Translations under genes and position numbers: made by a program | Origin: an uncultured Eubacterium sp. | Lineage (GTDB): Bacteria; Bacillota; Clostridia; Lachnospirales; Lachnospiraceae | Direction of reading: 5' to 3' | Length of the DNA stretch: 15,055 bases | Assembly: GCA_946611445.1 (NCBI GenBank) | Contig: CAMODP010000024.1 | Location: 1 to 15,055, forward strand | Shown here: one piece after another, positions 7,646-14,413 of the stretch | Numbering within the stretch: the stretch's first letter is position 1 | How the letters are laid out: every line of letters begins with the position of its first letter | The notes under the pieces: model-generated | The model's database searches: none | What the model was told of the DNA's origin: nothing | The model's input: only the letters and a program-made list of their open reading frames with translations

Positions 7646-8798
7646 CCGGAAACGCCCCGTCGGGCTGACGCCCTGTGACAGGGCTGCGCTCTCCTGTGCC
7701 GCACGGCTGAAAAAACAGAATCCGGCGGTCCGCCTGACGGCTGCCTGTGTCACTTCACCGGCGGTCTGCCCGGAAGAGACAGCGGTTTCCATTCTGAAAA
7801 ACGCACTGGCCCTGGGCGCTGACAGGGGCATCCTGATCAAAAGCTCCGCTGAGATTCCCGGCGACGGCTTCGGACAGAATCTGCTGTCCGTCATCGGACG
7901 TCAGACCGAGATGCAGTTCTCCCTGATCCTGACCGGGTTCCACATGCAGCCGGCGCTCACAGAAGAGGACGCGGCGGCGAGCGGCTGTGCATGGTGCGGA
8001 AATGTCGCGGATCTTTCCCTGCCGTCTGGCGGAGAAGAGCCTGCATGTGCCGCGCTGCAGGTCAGACGAAGAGAACAGCTTTTTCCTCTGAAAAAAAGTC
8101 TGCCGCTGCTGGCAGAAATCGTACGGTCGGATATCCCGCCTTCACAGCCTGCGTTTCTGGAGATCGCGGCAGCCGGCCAGAAGACTGTGGACCGTATCAG
8201 CCTGGATATTCCTTCTGCTGCCGGATCGGACATATCTGCTGCTCCGTGGGCTTTTCCGGTCTATTTTGACGCAAAAAAAACAGCCCCTGCGCAGATTGCG
8301 TCGGAGCTGTTCTCCATATTGAAAATGTATCGTCTGATTCCCCGTGACGCCGCCGGACGATCTGAAGTCTTCTCTCCGTCCCGCGCCGGTTCTCACAAGG
8401 AAATATCGGCCGCTTCCGTGGGCAATCCCCTCGTGTGGGCGGACAGAATCGTCTCTGTAGGCAGGGGCGCCATCGGACTGGACGGCTCCGCCGATGAAGC
8501 CGTGCAGCTGGCCCGGCATCTGGCTGACATGCTGGAAGCATCCGTCGGTTCCTCAAAAGCAGCTGTCGATCTGCACATCCTGCCCCCCTCCTGTCAGATC
8601 GGCAAGACGAGCAGCATTGTAAGCCCTGATCTGTACGTCGCCTGCGGCATATCCGGTTCGATCCAGCACCAGGACGGGATGCGGCAGTCCCGCTTTATCG
8701 TTGCTGTCAATGCGGATCCCGACGCCCCCATATTCCGGACAGCCGATATCGGAATATGCGGCGATATCAGAGAAATTCTCAGGGCGCTGACCGCCTGA
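7587..8798 (+). CDS. Single-chain electron transfer flavoprotein (EtfB-like N-terminus fused to EtfA FAD domain)
   Basis: This 403-residue protein carries electrons between flavin dehydrogenases and other carriers. Residues 1-185 resemble EtfB: MNVLLLMQLLREP opening, LTPCDRAALSCAARLKK, and ILKNALALGADRGILI. Residues 285-403 are a clear EtfA FAD domain: VSVGRGAIG, VGSSKAAVD, QIGKTSSIVSPDLY, ACGISGSIQH, VNADPDAPIFRTADIGICGD. The region 200-280 is weakly conserved. The usual EtfB loop DGDTAQVGP is not recognisable (residues 117-135), and the FAD-contacting Arg of GASRAAVD is Lys324. At 403 residues it is far below the roughly 580 of EtfA plus EtfB, so one alpha/beta domain is missing. The start at 7587 has GGGAGGAGG seven bases upstream, inside the preceding gene. 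An alternative reading is an EtfA with a divergent N-terminal domain. The nearby acyl-CoA dehydrogenase is a plausible partner. Confidence 0.85.
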   Translation: MPSMNVLLLMQLLREPGRADRKRPVGLTPCDRAALSCAARLKKQNPAVRLTAACVTSPAVCPEETAVSILKNALALGADRGILIKSSAEIPGDGFGQNLLSVIGRQTEMQFSLILTGFHMQPALTEEDAAASGCAWCGNVADLSLPSGGEEPACAALQVRRREQLFPLKKSLPLLAEIVRSDIPPSQPAFLEIAAAGQKTVDRISLDIPSAAGSDISAAPWAFPVYFDAKKTAPAQIASELFSILKMYRLIPRDAAGRSEVFSPSRAGSHKEISAASVGNPLVWADRIVSVGRGAIGLDGSADEAVQLARHLADMLEASVGSSKAAVDLHILPPSCQIGKTSSIVSPDLYVACGISGSIQHQDGMRQSRFIVAVNADPDAPIFRTADIGICGDIREILRALTA

Positions 8799-8803
8799 CT
8801 CAC

Positions 8804-9829
8804 TCACCCCATCAGATTCCGGAGTTCCTCGATCATCTCCTCATCCTTCAGGCGGAACTTGACTTCCACGCGGCGGGAGGCATCGTCGTCGACGTTGCCC
8901 TCGCTGTCATAGACCGGGTGCCGCATGGAGTTGCCGCTGACGGTCAGGAGTTTTTCCAGCGTGCCGATATCCTGTTCACTCAGGAACTCTTCCTTTGTCG
9001 CCATGAGGAACTGTCCCACGGCGAGCGACCGCTGCTGCGAGAGTTCCATGTTGTATTCATAGGAGCCCAGGGTGTCCGTGTAGCCCGCTATGATGATCTC
9101 GGCCACGTTGTCCACGTACTCACCTGAGAGCAGCACGCCGAGATAGACGGGCAGAACCTGCCGCAGCACTTCCTGTCCTTCTTCGGAGAGTTCGGCGGAG
9201 TCATAGGCAAATATGACATTGGAATCCAGTGTCAGCGCGCCTGTCTGCTGATCGATCTGCACGTTTATGTTGTTCCCTGAAAACTCCTGCTGCAGCGCCT
9301 CGATCACATCAGCCTTTACGCCGATGATCCGGTCAATCTGCGCCTGTTTGTCCGCCAGCAGCTGTGTCTTGGATGCGATCTCCTCTTCCTGGGAGGCGAG
9401 GAGCGCCTGCTGTTCTGCCATCGTTGCCTGCTGCGACTCCAGAGCTGCCTGCTGCTCTCCGAGTGTGGCCTGCTGTGACTCCAGCGTGGCCTGTTTGTCC
9501 GCCAGAATTCTGGCCTGCTCCTCCAGCGCGCTCTGCAGCTCATCCAGTGTCAGATTCTGCGCCTCCAGTTTCTTTTTCTGTTCTTCCAGAAGGGCATCCT
9601 GCTCATCAAGCTCTGACTGCTTCTCCGCCATCGCGGACGCGTACTCGTCTTCCAGACGGATTCTCTGCTGCTGTTCCGCCAGCTTTTCCACGTAGTTCTT
9701 CTGGGCCTGGAACAGGGTGACGCACATAATGAGCACGAAAAGGAGCAGGACGCCGGCCATCATGTCAGAATAGGAGCGCCAGATATTATTGCCGCCGCTC
9801 TCTCTGCGGCGCCGTTTCGGTCTCGCCAT
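8804..9829 (-). CDS. MotB/ZorB-like stator protein: membrane anchor, heptad stalk and OmpA-type peptidoglycan-binding domain
   Basis: This 341-residue protein has a basic cytoplasmic start (RPKRRRR) and one membrane helix at about 23-41. Asp22 lies at its entry (SYSDMMAG), as the proton-binding Asp does in MotB and ZorB. Residues 45-165 form a coiled coil rich in Gln, Glu, Ala and Leu, with near-identical 14-residue units LESQQATLGEQQAA and LESQQATMAEQQAL. The C-terminal domain (about 195-330) is OmpA-like: FAYDSAEL, GYTDTLGS with Asp252, LSQQRS with Arg267, and DASRRVEVKF. The Asp-Arg pair is the usual diaminopimelate/peptidoglycan contact. The stalk makes it longer than typical ZorB. An AGGAGG site precedes the ATG, 45 bp after the MotA-like stop. 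It ends 5 bp from the convergent ETF gene. Flagellar MotB is unlikely because no flagellar genes are near. Confidence 0.88.
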   Translation of the reverse strand: MARPKRRRRESGGNNIWRSYSDMMAGVLLLFVLIMCVTLFQAQKNYVEKLAEQQQRIRLEDEYASAMAEKQSELDEQDALLEEQKKKLEAQNLTLDELQSALEEQARILADKQATLESQQATLGEQQAALESQQATMAEQQALLASQEEEIASKTQLLADKQAQIDRIIGVKADVIEALQQEFSGNNINVQIDQQTGALTLDSNVIFAYDSAELSEEGQEVLRQVLPVYLGVLLSGEYVDNVAEIIIAGYTDTLGSYEYNMELSQQRSLAVGQFLMATKEEFLSEQDIGTLEKLLTVSGNSMRHPVYDSEGNVDDDASRRVEVKFRLKDEEMIEELRNLMG

Positions 9830-9874
9830 AGTCTGTTTCCTCCTGCGTATTCTCTGTCAGTCCGATTCGGCGTA

Positions 9875-11533
9875 TCAGAACCACCTGGACTTTTTGGCGG
9901 TCCGCTCATTCAGTTCGTCCAGTTCTTCTTTGATTCCGTCCAGCTTCTCCCCCTGCCGTTCTTCGGACTGGCGGATCATGCTGTCGGTCTGTTTCAGAAT
10001 CCGCTGCTCGGATTCCTTGCTCACGCGCGCCGACATGCCCGGATACAGGATGATCCGCTTCCCGTCTGTGCCGGCCACCTGGATCTGGGAGAATACGTCT
10101 TTGATCTCCTCCAGGGACGCATTCATAGAAGCCTGTATCGTCTGCATCTCTTTCAGCCTTGTCTGGGAATCCTCCAGCACCTTTTCATTCTGGCGGTATA
10201 CCAAGGTGATCGCCGACAGAACCTTCTGGGTGGACGCGTTTGCTTCTTTAAATTTGCCGTACGCATCTGCCGCCTCTTTCAGATAATTCTGCATGGTCTG
10301 GTTGCAGGCCACCCAGAAGCGGGCAGACTCCTGCTCGGACCTGGAGAGATTGGCCAGGGTCTCTTCCTGGACATGCGCATAGCTGTTCATAATCTTTTCT
10401 GTCTGCTCACTCAGCTTGCTTACGCAGTCTTTCATCTCTGCCTGCATAGCCGCGATATCCGCCACGGCAGCATGCATGCTGTTCTCATCCTGCACAAAGA
10501 CATTGCGCATCTCCTCTGTGATCTGCTGGCAGAGCTGCTGCGAATACATCATATTCTGATTTGTCATTTCACTGAGCGTATTGATCGTCTCGCCAAACCG
10601 CTCGAATTCCGTGGAAAATGAAGAATGCATCTCTCTGACAAACGCGTCCACGATATCCTGCAGGAACATCTGCTGATTAGTGCTGATCGACGTCATCATA
10701 CTCCCGAGCTGTTCATTGATCCGCTCCAGCGTAGGCGCCATATTCGCGGCAAATCCATGCGCGACCTGATCCGAGAACTCGCGGGTCAGCGAACGCATCA
10801 GGTCATTCTGTTCCTTCTGGTTGCTGATCAGGCGGTTCTGCGCCTCCATCTCCGCAGAGGGGACGAGGCGGGTATGAAAGCGGTCCAGAAACAGGTGAAG
10901 GGCGTCGTTCATCTTCGTGTAGCCGGTCCTGAGGCTGTAGGAGCAGACCAGGGACAGGATCAGGCCGTAGATAGATGTCATGAAAGCGACCTTGATGCCG
11001 TCCACCAGGGAAGCCACAGAGGATGTCATTGTCTCATAGGTGGAAGGCTGGAACGAACGCAGTCCCCACACCAGGCCGACAAAAGTTCCCAGGATGCCCA
11101 GGCTCGTCAGCATATCCGGGACCAGGTCCAGCATCCGCTTGTGGATCAGGCTGTCCGTCTCATCTTCATTGATATAATCCTCGATATCGCAGATGCCGCT
11201 GTGGCTTCTGCGGATATCCTCCAGGAAACGGTCAAGGCTCTGGTTCATGGGCTTCCATGTCTGCAGGTCATGGATCTCATCCTCCAGGTATGCCCCTTCC
11301 TTCATATCATCAATCCTGGCAGCGGATCTCCTGAAATACGAAGTCGCATTGGCCATGCGGAAAAAACCGCCCAGAAGCGCGATGATGTAGAGCAAAGCCA
11401 TGATCCCCAGAAAAGCAAAATTGTAGATTGCCGCGGGGCTGAATATATCCTCCTCTGACAGCGCCAGCGTCAGCAGGACGCAGCCTGCAAGCACCACCAG
11501 AAACAGCAGGGTGTCGCGTACTTTTTGTCTCAT
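9875..11533 (-). CDS. MotA/TolQ/ExbB-family channel protein with long helical tail (ZorA-like)
   Basis: This 552-residue protein has four predicted membrane helices, at about 8-26, 37-57, 137-160 and 177-200. The last two carry the family core SLGILGTFVGLVWGL with Thr150 and GIKVAFMTSIYGLILS with Thr186/Ser187. These polar residues line the ion path in the family. Residues 230-552 are almost wholly helical, charged and Gln-rich, with no further domain, and form a long cytoplasmic tail. That tail is typical of ZorA and absent from MotA, TolQ and ExbB. The start at 11533 (MRQKVRDTLL) is preferred over 11554 because GGGAGG lies ten bases upstream of it. It is the first gene of a two-gene unit with the MotB-like gene and would form a proton- or sodium-driven rotary complex. 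Confidence 0.88.
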   Translation of the reverse strand: MRQKVRDTLLFLVVLAGCVLLTLALSEEDIFSPAAIYNFAFLGIMALLYIIALLGGFFRMANATSYFRRSAARIDDMKEGAYLEDEIHDLQTWKPMNQSLDRFLEDIRRSHSGICDIEDYINEDETDSLIHKRMLDLVPDMLTSLGILGTFVGLVWGLRSFQPSTYETMTSSVASLVDGIKVAFMTSIYGLILSLVCSYSLRTGYTKMNDALHLFLDRFHTRLVPSAEMEAQNRLISNQKEQNDLMRSLTREFSDQVAHGFAANMAPTLERINEQLGSMMTSISTNQQMFLQDIVDAFVREMHSSFSTEFERFGETINTLSEMTNQNMMYSQQLCQQITEEMRNVFVQDENSMHAAVADIAAMQAEMKDCVSKLSEQTEKIMNSYAHVQEETLANLSRSEQESARFWVACNQTMQNYLKEAADAYGKFKEANASTQKVLSAITLVYRQNEKVLEDSQTRLKEMQTIQASMNASLEEIKDVFSQIQVAGTDGKRIILYPGMSARVSKESEQRILKQTDSMIRQSEERQGEKLDGIKEELDELNERTAKKSRWF

Positions 11534-11577
11534 ACCAGATCCTCCCGTATGCATCGTTATGGATACTTATCAGAACA

Positions 11578-11606
11578 ATTATAAAACGGGGATGACGGCT
11601 TGGGAA
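11578..11606 (-). promoter_or_regulatory. Promoter of the ZorAB-like unit
   Basis: Read on the minus strand, a perfect -10 TATAAT (complement of 11578-11583) lies 17 bp from TTCCCA (complement of 11601-11606, four of six -35 bases). Transcription would start near 11571, about 38 nt before the chosen ATG at 11533. The 71-bp palindrome lies just upstream of this promoter. Confidence 0.6.
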
Positions 11607-11620
11607 GAGTTTTGTGAAAA

Positions 11621-11691
11621 ATGAGTCAAAAGGGACGGTTCTCTGTGACTCATCTGCCATGAGTCAGAGAAATCCGTCCCTTTTGGCTCAT
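11621..11691. repeat. 71-bp near-palindrome (33-nt arms, 5-nt loop)
   Basis: The arms 11621-11653 and 11659-11691 are imperfect inverted repeats. The outer 18 bp differ at one site (ATGAGTCAAAAGGGACGG against ATGAGCCAAAAGGGACGG) and the inner ACTCAT/ATGAGT is exact. They are offset in the middle by a two-base shift around TTCTCTG. It lies upstream of the ZorAB-like promoter, on the other side of it from the genes. It has the look of a short mobile or REP-type palindrome, and GGGACGG-containing palindromes of this style are familiar from bacterial intergenic DNA. It carries no coding capacity. Confidence 0.75.
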
Positions 11692-11756
11692 TTTGGCGGC
11701 CCTCCGTTTCCGGTCTCCCCGGATGGCACCTCACCAGGCCAGAGAGGTGCGAATAA

Positions 11757-11803
11757 TTCGGACGGCCTCACCTGAAAAAGGGGGCCGCCCGAAAAAATTT
11801 TTT
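11757..11803. terminator. Terminator-like hairpin, orientation unclear
   Basis: TTCGGACGGCC (11757-11767) pairs with GGCCGCCCGAA (11783-11793) with one mismatch and a 15-nt loop. On the plus strand it is followed by four A and six T; on the minus strand only by AATTATT. The minus strand is the useful direction, since the LacI-family gene reads into this region, but the T-tract favours plus. Nothing on the plus strand upstream is known to need it. Confidence 0.35.
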
Positions 11804-11959
11804 GTAACTGTTCAGAACCATGCGGAATTTGAACAAAACAGAACCGTCAAGCTCGCTTGTAAGGGGCTGTTTTTTTCAAATTCCATATGGCGAGAGCCAT
11901 ATCAGCCGCAGACAGAAGCGCGGAAGGCGCGTCTGCGGCTTGGTTCTGAATAGTTACAA
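11802..11959. mobile_element. 158-bp MITE-like element with 19-bp terminal inverted repeats, cloverleaf fold
   Basis: The ends TTGTAACTGTTCAGAACCA (11802-11820) and its inverted copy (11941-11959) match at 18 of 19 positions. Inside, three further inverted repeats follow one another almost without gaps. Arm A is 11824-11841 with 11867-11884 (18 bp, one mismatch). Arm B is ATATGGC/GCCATAT at 11885-11902. Arm C is AGCCGCAGAC/GTCTGCGGCT at 11904-11940, with an inner GCGC/GCGC stem. Together they make a four-way junction. The element lies 6 bp after the stop of the LacI-family gene and has no ORF. A clear target duplication is not seen, partly because the flanks are simple A/T runs. It may double as the 3' end structure of the regulator mRNA. 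A structured RNA rather than a transposon derivative is possible. Confidence 0.7.
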
Positions 11960-11965
11960 TTATTA

Positions 11966-12976
11966 TTATACCGCCCGGACAGTTTCCCGGATGACCAGCT
12001 CCGGTTTCCGCAGGCGGATCTCCTGCTCCGGCAGCTTTCGGACCTGACAGATGCAGCTGTTTGCCGCGCTGCGGACCACCTGCTCCATGGGATCGTCAAT
12101 CGTCGTCAGCGGAATATCCAGATCTGCAATAAGCTGAATATTGTTATAGCCGATGACGGACAGTTCCTCCGGGACACGCACATCATACCGGCTGCGGAGT
12201 TCCTGGATCAGAGACAGCGCGGGCTGATCCTGCTGTATGAAAAGCGCAGTAAATGTGCGGATATAGTCATACCTCTCCCGAAGCATCTCTCTGGCCGCGG
12301 CGAATGTCATGGGCATTTCCAGGACTGCCGGTGACAGACCGTGCGACAGCATGGCCCTGCGGTATCCCCGGGTGCGGGCTTCGTACATTTTCATGGCCGA
12401 GTCATCGGACCGGATCGTCAGGATCCTTCGATGTCCCTGCCGGATCAGATATTCCGCAGCCGCGTACCCTCCGTATTCATCATCGTCCATAAACAGATTC
12501 CGGTGCGGTTCCGTCAGAAAAGAGGGATTATAGTATCCGTAAGAACAGGGAAATTGCTTCTCCTCCAGAAGATGGTATTCCTCCTCTGTCACATCTCTGG
12601 AAAAAATGATCAGCCCGTCTACCTGCCCGCCATTGACCATGCGCAGAATATTGCTTTCTCCCCGCATGTTCTTGTGCGGCTGTATATAGTAGTCAAATCC
12701 TGCCTCCTCTATGGCGCGGGTCGCATACATTTCCAGCTGCCCGAAAAACCACCTGTATTCGTTCTTATTGAAATTATTCGAAAACAGGATCCCGATCCGG
12801 TTCGTGCGCCTGCTGGCTAATCCGCGGGCATTGGCGTTAAGCACAAAGCCGCAGCGGCGGGCTTCCTCCAGCACACGCTGCCTGGTCTTCTCCGAGATAT
12901 GCGGATCGTGGTTCAGGCTTTTTGAGACTGTCGAATAGCTGACACCCAGTCTTTCGGCAAGGTCCTTGATTGTCAC
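11966..12976 (-). CDS. LacI/GalR-family transcriptional regulator
   Basis: This 336-residue repressor has an N-terminal helix-turn-helix (MTIKDLAERLGVSYSTVSKSLN), a hinge ending at NARGLASRRTNRIGILF, and a periplasmic-binding-protein-like effector domain. Typical blocks are GGQVDGLIIFSRD, DDDEYGGYAAAEYLIRQGHRRI and SVIGYNNIQLIADLDIPLTTI, which end as in sugar-responsive family members. The start is GTG with GGAGG seven bases upstream; no in-frame ATG lies nearby before it. It is divergent from the SnoaL-like gene, and the 262-bp gap holds two copies of a palindrome with the central CG step typical of this family. The effector ligand is unknown. Operators over both promoters predict repression of the SnoaL-like gene and of itself. 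Confidence 0.93.
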   Translation of the reverse strand: MTIKDLAERLGVSYSTVSKSLNHDPHISEKTRQRVLEEARRCGFVLNANARGLASRRTNRIGILFSNNFNKNEYRWFFGQLEMYATRAIEEAGFDYYIQPHKNMRGESNILRMVNGGQVDGLIIFSRDVTEEEYHLLEEKQFPCSYGYYNPSFLTEPHRNLFMDDDEYGGYAAAEYLIRQGHRRILTIRSDDSAMKMYEARTRGYRRAMLSHGLSPAVLEMPMTFAAAREMLRERYDYIRTFTALFIQQDQPALSLIQELRSRYDVRVPEELSVIGYNNIQLIADLDIPLTTIDDPMEQVVRSAANSCICQVRKLPEQEIRLRKPELVIRETVRAV

Positions 12977-13020
12977 TTGCGTGCCTCCGTTCTGTACAGA
13001 ATCTATAAGATATATGTAGT

Positions 13021-13049
13021 ATTATAAATTACAACGTTATAATTGTACA
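13021..13049 (-). promoter_or_regulatory. Promoter of the LacI-family gene with operator in its spacer
   Basis: On the minus strand, TGTACA (-35, 13044-13049, four of six bases) and a perfect TATAAT (-10, complement of 13021-13026) are 17 bp apart. The spacer is filled by the left operator copy. Transcription would start near 13014, about 38 nt before the GTG start. Confidence 0.7.
13027..13044. promoter_or_regulatory. Operator O1 (LacI-family palindrome, one half-site change)
   Basis: AATTACAACGTTATAATT differs from the perfect copy at 13153-13170 by a single base (A for G at 13039). It has the central AACGTT expected of LacI/GalR operators and lies between the -35 and -10 of the regulator's own promoter. 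Its centre is at 13035.5. Confidence 0.75.
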
Positions 13050-13147
13050 CTCTGATTTTTACATGGAATATAAGGCTGAAAGCTGGATTTCACGGCATCT
13101 CATACCCCAGTCTGGTAATATTCTCTGCGCCCATGCACACTTGTCTC

Positions 13148-13176
13148 TTGACAATTACAACGTTGTAATTTATATT
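13148..13176 (+). promoter_or_regulatory. Strong promoter of the SnoaL-like gene with operator in its spacer
   Basis: A consensus -35 TTGACA (13148-13153) is followed after exactly 17 bp by TATATT (13171-13176, five of six). The spacer is the right-hand operator. The start near 13183 gives a leader of about 55 nt, ending in AAGGAGGT (13226-13233) five bases before the ATG. In the absence of repressor this should be a strong promoter. Confidence 0.8.
13153..13170. promoter_or_regulatory. Operator O2 (perfect 18-bp palindrome)
   Basis: AATTACAACGTTGTAATT is a perfect inverted repeat with the central CG of LacI-family sites. It shares its first base with the -35 hexamer and abuts the -10, so bound repressor would exclude RNA polymerase. 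Its centre is 126 bp from O1, about twelve DNA helical turns. Confidence 0.82.
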
Positions 13177-13238
13177 TTGAACATACACTGCACACACCAG
13201 ATGCAGATATTGTCTGGTTTTCAGTAAGGAGGTAACTT

Positions 13239-14360
13239 ATGCCGCAGATAAGCCCGGATTCCATCAGTTTCTATGCGGACAGCGCAGATGCTGCATCCGC
13301 AGCACACACCGATTACAATGATTTTGTCAAACAGCCCGACAGCGGCGTCAGAATGGAAGGCTTTTCACCCGATTACCGGGATATCGTAGACTATATCCTG
13401 CGTATCACCCATGAAATCTGGGAGGAGCGCGGGGTGGGCCGCATCTACGACACCTACCACAACGACACAATCGTCCACAGCTGCTCCCGCACAAAAGTCG
13501 GCATCCAGTCTGTCATCGCAGGTACGCTTTCCCACCTGCATGCCTTCCCTGACAAAAAATGTGTCGCAGAGGCCGTCATCTGGGCCGAAGATTCGCCCGG
13601 CTATTATTTCTCCTCTCACAGAAGTTCCGGTCTGGCCACCAACCTGGGAGACAGCGAATTCGGAAAGCGCACAGGAAAGCATGTGCACTTCCGCGCCATT
13701 GCGGACTGTGCCGTCCACGACAACCGGATCTATGAGGAATGGCTCGTGCGTGACAATCTGTCGCTCGTGCGGCAGCTGGGACTGGATCCCTGGGAGCTTG
13801 CAGCGGAGATGAACCGGAGAGAGACCGGCGGCGGACGCCCCGCAAGCATTCTGAAAAGCAGCTATGGGAAAAATGAATCCGTGGAAGGACAGTTCTATCC
13901 GGAGAGATATATGGCGAAAGATGATTCCGTAAGCGAAATGCTCGCACAGATGTATCAGAATGTCTATTCCTGCAAGATGATCAATGAGGTGCGGAACTTC
14001 TATCATCCCAACGCCAAGGTCAATTATATTGACGACAAGGCACTTTGCGGATATGAGGAGATCCAGGGCTGTGTGATCAGCTTCCTGGCCTCCTTCCCGA
14101 ATGCCTTCCACACTCTCGACCGCATCACTGTCAATCAGATGGCCGACGGCACAACCGAAGCGGCTGTCCGCTGGCGTCTCCGCGGACTGCATGAGGGCAT
14201 CGGCATGTTCGGCGCCCCGACCGGGAAGCAGGTAGAAATCATGGGTATCAGCCACTACCGGATCACCGACGGGAAGATCTGTGAGGCATGGATTCTGTAC
14301 GACGGATTTGACGTGCTGCGGCAGATCCTGGCGGAGGAGCCGGCACAGGAAGACAACTAA
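13239..14360 (+). CDS. Tandem SnoaL-like (NTF2-fold) protein
   Basis: This 373-residue cytoplasmic protein appears to contain two SnoaL/polyketide-cyclase-like domains. Domain 1 spans about 45-185: IWEERGVGRIYDTYHNDTIVH, then the His-rich core TGKHVHFRAIADCAVHDNRIYEEWLVRDN. Domain 2 spans about 225-365: MINEVRNFYHPNAKVNY, then WRLRGLHEGIGMFGAPTGK and GISHYRITDGKICEAWILYDG. Both carry the family ending (H/Y)..I.DG/DNRI.E.W...D. NTF2-fold proteins include cyclases, isomerases, hydrolases and plain ligand binders, so no reaction is assigned. It is preceded by AAGGAGGT and a strong promoter, is divergent from the LacI-family gene and appears to be a one-gene unit. It is expected to be induced by that regulator's ligand, possibly its own substrate. 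Confidence 0.88.
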   Translation: MPQISPDSISFYADSADAASAAHTDYNDFVKQPDSGVRMEGFSPDYRDIVDYILRITHEIWEERGVGRIYDTYHNDTIVHSCSRTKVGIQSVIAGTLSHLHAFPDKKCVAEAVIWAEDSPGYYFSSHRSSGLATNLGDSEFGKRTGKHVHFRAIADCAVHDNRIYEEWLVRDNLSLVRQLGLDPWELAAEMNRRETGGGRPASILKSSYGKNESVEGQFYPERYMAKDDSVSEMLAQMYQNVYSCKMINEVRNFYHPNAKVNYIDDKALCGYEEIQGCVISFLASFPNAFHTLDRITVNQMADGTTEAAVRWRLRGLHEGIGMFGAPTGKQVEIMGISHYRITDGKICEAWILYDGFDVLRQILAEEPAQEDN

Positions 14361-14383
14361 AAAAACGGGACAGGATAATCCCG
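14359..14383 (-). terminator. Possible intrinsic terminator for leftward transcripts
   Basis: On the minus strand the hairpin CGGGA/TCCCG (14366-14370 with 14379-14383, 8-nt loop) is followed by seven T (14359-14365) next to the SnoaL-like stop. The stem is short. It would end transcripts coming from the second thiolase gene. No comparably good rightward terminator was found for the SnoaL-like gene. Confidence 0.4.
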
Positions 14384-14413
14384 CCCCGAATCTTATAAGT
14401 TTTCGGACATCCA

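Noticed and set aside
8273..8280. Run of eight A in the ETF gene between its two conserved halves, as a frameshift or sequencing error joining two genes
   Set aside because: The frame is continuous with sensible sequence on both sides and no stop or start is placed to support separate genes. Transcript slippage is possible but unsupported.
8804..11533. Flagellar MotA/MotB or TolQ/ExbBD assignment
   Set aside because: The first protein has a tail of about 300 helical residues and the second a long stalk, neither found in those families, and no flagellar, Tol or TonB genes are near.
11693..11953. Small plus-strand ORF in the gap between the motor and regulator genes
   Set aside because: It runs through hairpins and the MITE-like element, has no ribosome site and no recognisable protein features.
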